Assembly: GCA_021229015.1 (NCBI GenBank)
Contig: CM037784.1
Location: 65,809,223-65,873,222, forward strand
Source: Solen grandis
Taxonomy: Eukaryota; Mollusca; Bivalvia; Adapedonta; Solenidae
Direction of reading: 5' to 3'
DNA: 64,000 nucleotides
A program made the position numbers and the translations under genes. Positions 12,701 to 21,700 of the stretch are shown here, one piece after another. Under the pieces are notes generated by a model. It saw only the letters and a list, made by a program, of their open reading frames with translations, had not been told where the DNA came from and ran no database searches. Positions within the stretch are counted from its first letter, which is position 1, and each line of letters begins with the position of its first letter.

Positions 12701-15700
12701 TTGGTATATAAAATCATTGAACTGTTTCTCAATGAGTTCATATCAGTTAGACTGACTCCAGGGTTACATACTGTGGGCGAAGCAAGGTTGGTCCAAACAC
12801 GATCCCCAGGTTACTGGCATTCATCTGGTTTTGTTCCGCATGGGAGGCAACTCTGTCAACAGAACAGCAGTGGGTCAACATTCCATACACATGGAAACGT
12901 AAAGATCTTGTGATAAAATATCACACAAAACAACATGTAAAATAACCAAGGCTTCAGTATAAATGCACTTTTATGTGGTGCATGCACAAATTTCATTTAC
13001 AAGTTTCAAAATAACCTTTTTCAAATAAACGAAGACTAAAGGCCAGGAAAATTACGACATATCTTAAGATAACCTTTATTCTGGAGAAAGATAGACTTTC
13101 CTGGTTGTTGCAGTTTAAAAATCAAACATGACTGAGTTAACTATTCACATTGAATCGAGAGAAAAACATTGCTTTTTTTTCTTCAGTAAACCAGGTTATC
13201 CATTAATTATGATATCTTAGTTCAACTGCTCGAAATCCTGTCCGTGTTCTCAAACTGAATCCTGGACTCCATCTTACCATAGCTGCTACTATATCAACAT
13301 ATAGGAGGACTCAATGCTTTGGAAAATCTTAGTCAAGAACTTAAGTTTTACCAGTTAATAAACCTGCCTATGATTTTTGTGAATTCTGGAAATGCCATTC
13401 ACATATATGACAGTATGATATATTTAGATATGTGTCCCCATACTCAACAAGAAAGGGAACAAGATCACACTATGACTGTCCCCTAATCCAAACCCTCACT
13501 GACCTTTTCAGATGATGCATGAGAACGCCACATGTTTTACGGTTGGAAAAGGGCAGGTTGTCAATCAGCAGGTGTAGCCGCTCCAGCGTTCCTTCCTTAT
13601 CTAGACCACCGCCCATGTTCTCCTGGAAATATCAAATATCGACAATCATTATTAACACTCATTGTTTTCTTTTAAAAAAAAAACTTTACACTCTTCAGTT
13701 TTGCAGAAAAATTGTTAGAATTTTTTTAAAGCTAACAGATTCATTTTTAAAACTAAATATATGCAAAATCATTTTTAGTTTTACTATGATCACACTGAAA
13801 TAATATTTTACACCTTACTGCAATAGCTCTAATTCTTCCAGTTTTAAAAACTTGTATATTTGTGGAGAAAATGTTATTTTGCCACCTCATGCAAAATGGG
13901 GTAAGTATCATCTACAACATACAGGAATAAGTTGTAATATCTAAAATTAAAGCATATATATAACAGAAATTTTGTCAGTTGCTTTGAAAGTTTCTTGATT
14001 AAAATGAAAGAAAAAAACAAAACCTAAACAGAATCACTAAAAAAAACCTTCAAACCCTTTAATTGTTGTCAAATAAAATAAAAAGACACACCATTGTCTT
14101 TAACCAATCACATCTTTTTTACTTTTATTTGATTAAAGTTATCTAAAGAGCAAAATCCAAGCAACTATAAATAAAACTTGTTACCTTGGCAACCTGAATA
14201 AATCCTTGATAAAGTTTGAACGTGAGGAGAGGTTCAGGCAACTGCCGCAGGTATAGTTTGAGCACGTTTGAGATGACGTTGGGGTTCTCATTCTCGAGAG
14301 TAACAGACTCCGGATCCAGCTCAAACCTCTGACACAAGTTTTCCACAGTACTCTTCACACCAGACACTCGATAGATACCCTAGAACAATGAAGGTCACAA
14401 TTGTCATGGTTTAAAGTGTATGTAAACTCTTTAATGACTAATTGTTTGCTTGGGTTTTAAGTCCAACCAACAATATCTAAGTCATTTGGGGACTTTGTCT
14501 TCATGACATATAGTGACACCATACTGTGACATGACACTACAGACAGTGGAATGATACCACATGTGGTTACATACTCCTAAAATTAGGCAAACTTCTCCCT
14601 GGAACTATTTTATATGCTGAGCACCAAGCAAGGAAAGATATAAAAGTACCATCTGGTAATATCTTGTAAAGTTTGCCCAAGATCTATACCCCCCCCCCCC
14701 CCCAACACTCCACCTGCCCGTCAGGAATCAAACCCCCAAATATTGACAAGTGGGTGTGGTTACCTTGACAGTGATGCCCCGCCTCTCTACCTCCTTTAGA
14801 CACTTTGATATGATGGGAGGGATGGCCGAGTGGTAGTGTTCAACCTGCTCCTGGTACTATCTAGCTGAAATTCAACAATGAACCCCCCCCAAAGGTTCCC
14901 CTTGCCTCTGTAAAAAAACAAGATTGGTGTAACATATTAACATCATGAGCTAGATGAACTGAATACCAAGATATCACTATTGCTGCTGTTAATTAATTTA
15001 CACTGAAGCCACCACTTTATTCAGTGGATGTATAATAATGATAATAGCCTATAAGATGGGTGCCTGGATAGCATAGTGGTAACGTGCTTTGCTTCTCAAC
15101 AATATGTTTTGGTCATGTACGTGAAAAGGGAACAGTGGTTGCCCGTCCAGACATGTGTGTTTTTTCCTGGTTCTCCGGTTTCCTCCCACAATAATGACCA
15201 CATACCCACCATCAGGTCACAAATGTGTATATATGAATACAAGAGGTAAGGCTTTAATATCTTGATACAAATACTCTCGACTCCAATCAATAGCAACATA
15301 TCTTAATACGAGCTATAACTGAAAGTCATTCAAACCCTGGCTAAAAGCATATTCGCAAAAAATTAAGCCATGTGGTATGACAGGACACAATGTAATGTGT
15401 GAGTCCAACATAATTCCAATTTAACAAAGCCAAGCGAGCTAATAATGAAGATTCCAAACATAACCTAATTTGAATTTAAGTCTTGATTTCAAACACACGA
15501 CACAAATCTAATTAATAATTATAGCCTACAGAGAGACAAAGAACAGCTCACCTTAAGTATAGACTGTACATCCACCTGCTCAGTTCCCGGCACAGCCAGC
15601 AGCTGTTTGACACCAGTATGTACTCCTCCCTCGTCCTCTATCAAGTCCTCCATGGAACCAGTGAGAACCAGCTTCTTGTGGCCCGAGGGGTATGGGCTGT

Positions 15701-18700
15701 TGCTGGGGCTGGAGTCCAGGGACTTGCTGCTGCCACTTTGGCTGTCTGTGTCACTGTTAGCAACTATACCCTGCTGGGCCCATGCCTTTACTGGTACCCG
15801 ATACTTGTCTGCAAGATTGCATCATCATGGGCTCAATTCAGCTGCATTGATTTATAAATAACCTTAGCTATCATTAAGAATAAAAGATTTTACCTAACAA
15901 TTTTTGAAGATACTAAAAGCAAACCTAAAATTCATTGGTAAAAGAGAATATAACTTGCAAAAAAACAAAGAGAGAGAGTTTTCACTGATAATGGATCTTC
16001 TGTCAATCAGTTTGTATTGCTGCTCCCTAAGGTCTGCCATTACTATGTTCAGGACAGCATAGTACAGTAAATTAATCCACCCACCTCTTCTAGAACTCAG
16101 GGTGGGCGACCCCTCTTGTGAGTGGTGCTCCGAGGATACGGATTCGTTGGACTGGGTGCTCACTTTGCGGTTGCTCACATCCCCCCTGCAACCCAAACAC
16201 ACATATATATATGTATATATACATATTCAGTCTCTCTCACACACAACCACACATACATAGGTGTATACACATTCAGGCTTACACATCCAGTTAAGGGAAT
16301 AGAGGTTTACTGAGAGAGAGAGAGAGAGAGAGAGGGAGAGAACAAACTGACAGAGAGAGAGAGAGAGTGCTGCAAAAGATTGAAATCAAAACCTTATACA
16401 CTCATTGAATAATTTCTGAAATATAATTCAAACAAGTATTATGAAAGTATTGCTTAGTCCCCTACCGGCAAATGGAAAACTAAGACCCCTCAACACACAC
16501 ACAAACACAACCTGTTTATTTCAGTCATATAACAACATCCAGCTAATTACAGGTGGAGGAAGACCTGAGTGCAGAGAAACTGCTATTTAAACAAGAGGGC
16601 CAAGATGGCCCTAGAGGGCCAAGATGGCCCTAGATCGCTCACCTGAGAAAAGTATCATTCATTGCCTGTACAAAACAGATTGCTTTAGAATTAAGATGAT
16701 GAGGTGAAACAATGTTCAGGAATTTTCTGACCCCATCCACAAAAGATATCATCTTCGATATTTTCCCCCAAACATTCTGCCAAAGTTTGAGGAGATTGGA
16801 CAAAAATGTTGCCCTCAGAGTATAAACAAGATTTTTCTAAGATTTGACCTACTGACCTACATTTCTATCCAGCCCCACCCATTTTCAAACTGGTTCGAGA
16901 TATCATCATGACAAACAATCTGACCAAGTTTGAGGAAGATTGCATCAAAACTGTGGCCTTTAGTGTGTAAACAAGATTTTTCTAAGATTTGACCTATTGA
17001 CCTACTTTTCGGTCCGGCCCAGCCCATTTTCGAAAGGGTTCAAGATATCATCAAGACAAACATTCTGACCAAGTTTGAGGAAGACTGGATTAAAATTGTA
17101 GCCTCTAGTGTGTAAACAAGATTTTTCTAAGATTTGACCAACTGACCTACTTTTTGATCCAACCTGACCCATTTTCTAAAGGGTTCAAGATATCATCAAG
17201 ACTAACATTCTGACCAAGTTTGAGGAAGATTGGATCAAAATTGTGGCCTCTAGTGTGTAAACAAGATTTTTCTAAGATTTGACCTACTGACCTACTTTTT
17301 GATCCAACCTGACCCATTTTCGAAAGGGTTCAAGATATCATCAAGACAAACATTCTGACCAAGTTTGAGGAAGATTGGATCAAAATTGTGGCCTCTAGTG
17401 TGTAAACAAGATTTTTCTAAGATTTGACCTACTGACCTACTTTTTGATCCAACCTGACCCATTTTCGAAAGGGTTCAAGATATCATCAAGACAAACATTC
17501 TGACCAAGTTTGAGGAAGATTGGATCAAAATTGTGGCCTCTAGTGTGTAAACATCAAATTGTTGACGGACGATGGACGACGGCCGACGGACAATCAAGTA
17601 TCCCAACAACTCAAACTTGATCTGTAATCATGGTGTAGACTCACACACCAAAAATAAGATGAATATCTCAAGCGTTTAGAAAAAAAAATCCGAAAACTGC
17701 TATTTTAACGAAATTTTCTAATTCCAAGGGTCATAATTCCGTCAAAAATCCATGGACCGGAACAAACTCAAACTTGATCTGTAAGTCATGGTGGTAGACT
17801 CACACACCAAAAATTAGATGAATATCTGCAAGCGTTTAGAATGCTATTTTAACAAAATTTTCTAATTCCAAGGACTGTAATTCCGTCAAAAATCAGTGGA
17901 CCGGAACGAAACTCAAACTTGATCTGTAAGTCATGGTGGTAGACTCACACACCAAAAATCAGATGAATATCTGCAAGCGTTTAGAAAAAAAGTCCGGAAA
18001 ACATGTGTGTGACTGACGGGGTGCAAAACCTATAGTCCCCTTCAGCAAAGCCGGTAGGGGACTAATTACAATATAGTATTTTTAAGAGCATATCTTGAGC
18101 TTTGTCTAAAACTATCATAACTCTTATCATAAGTGGTTACTACAATTTTGCACTGAGCCCTCTATTATTTTATTTAAACTTAGATTTACTCTGATTTCTA
18201 GCAAGATTAACCATGAAGCAAATGAAGAGAGAGAGTGTATGAACAAGATTAGGCATACAGTCACGATTTTGCAAACAACAGATTAGTGACTCACTTTGAA
18301 CTGTAGGACTCGAATCTGAACTCCTCATACTGTATAGCTGCCGAGGATGAAGCCGGTAACCGACGTACAAACTCTGCATACTGGCTCCCAGCCTCGTACT
18401 TCTTACTGGCCTCACAGAGTGTGTGATACTGAAAGTGTACACATATACACATACTGATGTTAACACATAATATCTAGTACACAAAAAATATAGCAATGCA
18501 ACAGACAATATCTTACATTAAGATTTCAGTATAGCAATCATTTTACAAAGTGGAGCCAAGAAAGAGATGAGCTTGTTTGTTTGGTCTTAAGTCCAACTAT
18601 TTGGAGAAAACACAATATACACAGCAGCCTTTGAACTACCCTGTACATATGTTGAGCACCAAGCAGGGAGCTACCAGTTCCACTTTTGACGACTTTGGTA

Positions 18701-21700
18701 TGTCACCCACAGAAGTCAACCCCTTAATATCCCAGTTATGAGTCAGATGCTCTAGAAACTCTGCCATCATCGACCAATAAAAAGGAAAAAGACACATAAG
18801 TAAATGTTAAACAAGAGGGCCAAGATGGCCCTGTGTCACTCACCTGAGTAAGATGGCTGTGTAAGGCATAATGAGAAAAAATCTGGCATCTAAAGTGTTT
18901 TTCTAACATTTGACTAAGTGACCTACATATTGATCCTACCTGAATTTGCACTCAACTGGGAATTCATGCCGTCATCATTCATATCAAGTTTAATGAAGAC
19001 TGGGACAAAAATGTAGGCCTGTAGAGTGTTCACAAGGTTTTTCTAAATTTTGACCTGGTGACCTAGTTTTTGACCCCACGTGACCCAATTTCGAACTCAT
19101 CCGAGATATCATGTAGACAAACATCCTGACCAAGTTTCATGAAGCTTGGGCCAAAACTGTGGCCTCGTGTTCACAAGGTTTTTCTAAGATTTGACCTAGT
19201 GACCTAGTTTTTGACCCCACATGACCCAATTTCGAACTAATCCGAGATATCATTTAGACAAACATCCTGACCAAATCTATTGAAGATTGGGCCAAAACTG
19301 TGGCCTTAGAGTGTTCACAAGGTTTTTCTAAATTGACCTGGTGACCTAGTTTTTGACCCCACATGACCCAATTTCGAACTCATCCGAGATATCATGTAGA
19401 CAAACATCCTGACCAAGTTTCATGAAGATTGGGCCAAAACTGTGGCCTCTAGAGTGTTCACAAGGTTTTTCCAAATTTTGACCTGGTGACCTAGTTTTTG
19501 ACCCCACATGACCCAATTTCGAACTCATCCGAGATATCATGTAGACAAACATCCTGACCAAGTTTCATGAAGATTGGGCCACTGTGGCCTCTAGAGTGTT
19601 CACAAGCAATTGTTGACGACGGACAACGGACAAAAGGCGATCACAAAAGCTCCGGTGAGCTAAAAAAAATATGAAAGAATCTTAAAAGAATGAAAGTGGA
19701 AGTTTCCAAGTGGGATGCTTACCTGCACAGGCACTGGTGCTGATACTGTCTGTAACAGCTGGAAGTAATCCACTGTCACCTGCACAAAAACAAGTTGATT
19801 TACTTAATACTTTTAAGGTGGGATCATATATCTGCCTGCTATCCTCCATTGAATACTATGTCAATTGCTTATGTAAACAGAACTTATGTGTAAAAAGAAA
19901 CATATCACATCCCTGATCAGAAATTGGACAACTTTATGATCAAATTTCCATTTATGAATAAATAAATAAATAATGTGTCTGTTAAAAATATTCCTACAGA
20001 AAAATAAAATACACAGCAAAAAGAAATGAATGTAATCACATTGCAACCACCTCAAATTGTTCAAGGGTGACCTTAACCAATATGGAAAATTTATTATTTT
20101 AAATTGCTGGCAGTGTAATTCCCAAAACTAATGGAACAAATATACTGTAACCAGTGTTAACTTACTGCATGCCAATACAAGTAAGTAACTTATAAACCTA
20201 GGGTTACTAATTACCTTTTTTATAACTTGATCAGAAAGGAAGATCTGCTCTCTAATGGAGGCTAGAAGGTCAGATTTCACCCTCTGTAAGTCACTCTGTC
20301 GATTATTGGCCTCAGCGACACAGGCTTTGTAGGTCGTCTCAGCTTCTGCAGCCTGAGGATGAAAAACAAATTTGTAAAAGAATTTATTATTACTGATTAC
20401 ATAATGCATTAAAACCTCATACATAATGAAAACCAACCAATTATTAGGCCAACACTTTGGGCTCCCATATAGATCTTGAAAGACCAAACAAAGTAAACCC
20501 TAATCAAACCGCTCCTGGAAGAAGCTATTGGATCTGAATTTACCGTATTTTCAAAGGTGTCAAAATATGTCTGTATGCAGTAAAGGTAAACCTGATGAAA
20601 AGACCACCTCACTATAAAGGCCAGTTGATCAGGGTCCTAAGTGTAGTCAGATTTACAATGGTAAATGATATGATTTGACATAGTCCAAAAATCCCCTGAA
20701 TAGTCAAACCTGCCATTAGCGGCTAGTCAAGGGAACAACAGAAAGTGACCGCTTAACACAGATGACCACCAAACGAAGGTTAAGCATATACCAAAATGCT
20801 TGTTTGGTCATATCAAAACTGACCACTAAATGCAGGATGATCGTACATTTTATCTTCTAAACCTGCACATTTTAATGGATGGAATAAGTCTGATTGAATT
20901 TCAATGGAAATATGATACAATCCAGTTACATCCATTTCTTAGTTTATTTATTTTTTTATATTTTTGACTGAAAGCAACTTTCAGGGGAATCAGTCTCTGG
21001 TGTAGTGGTAAATTTCCAACACTGCAATTGAAATAATAATTAAATCAAAAGGCATGATTTATTCAAAGTAAGCAACTGGTGTTAGAGCTTCACTCCCAAC
21101 CCATTATCTAAAAGAAACAAAGAAGGTTGTAATTAAATAACAAAGCAACTTATGATATCTCCAATCCCTGTAAGTAGTAACCAGTAAGATGAAGCTCTGT
21201 CCCATACCTTATGACTAGCATCCTCCTCGCTCTTCTTTCTCTTGTCGATTTTGGCCATATTGTTTCCAGAGCTATTGCTGTGACTGAGAATCTCCGACTC
21301 GGTCTTCTGGGACAGCTCCCGGGCCTTCTCATACTCCTGTTGCCGAGTTACGTACAGGGACTGGGCCTTCTTTAAGTTGGTCACCGCTTCTTGCTGGAAT
21401 ATAACACAATGTTTGTTGATTGGATTTTAAATCCCATTAACAGTATTTCAATTATTTGGAGGCTATAAATGTTGGAAACATATAAATAAATATTTGTAGT
21501 TATTGTAAATAATGCATGACACTCATGATGTTGTTGATGTCTACTTAAAACAGAAGATAGGTGATTATCATTCATGGATATTTGGCAGTCTATTCACCAA
21601 AAGAATGAAACAAGAGGGCCATGATGGCCCTTGGTCACTCACCTGAGAACCAGGTATTAGTGGGAGGAGAAGAAACAGCAAATATCTAATATTGTGGAAA

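Noticed and set aside
14816..14836. A-box-like GATGGCCGAGTGGTAG on plus
   Set aside because: Lies inside the antisense of a RhoGAP coding exon and has no B box at the right distance.
15607..15861. Two plus-strand frames of 79-84 codons
   Set aside because: Antisense shadows of the RhoGAP linker exon at 15552-15808.
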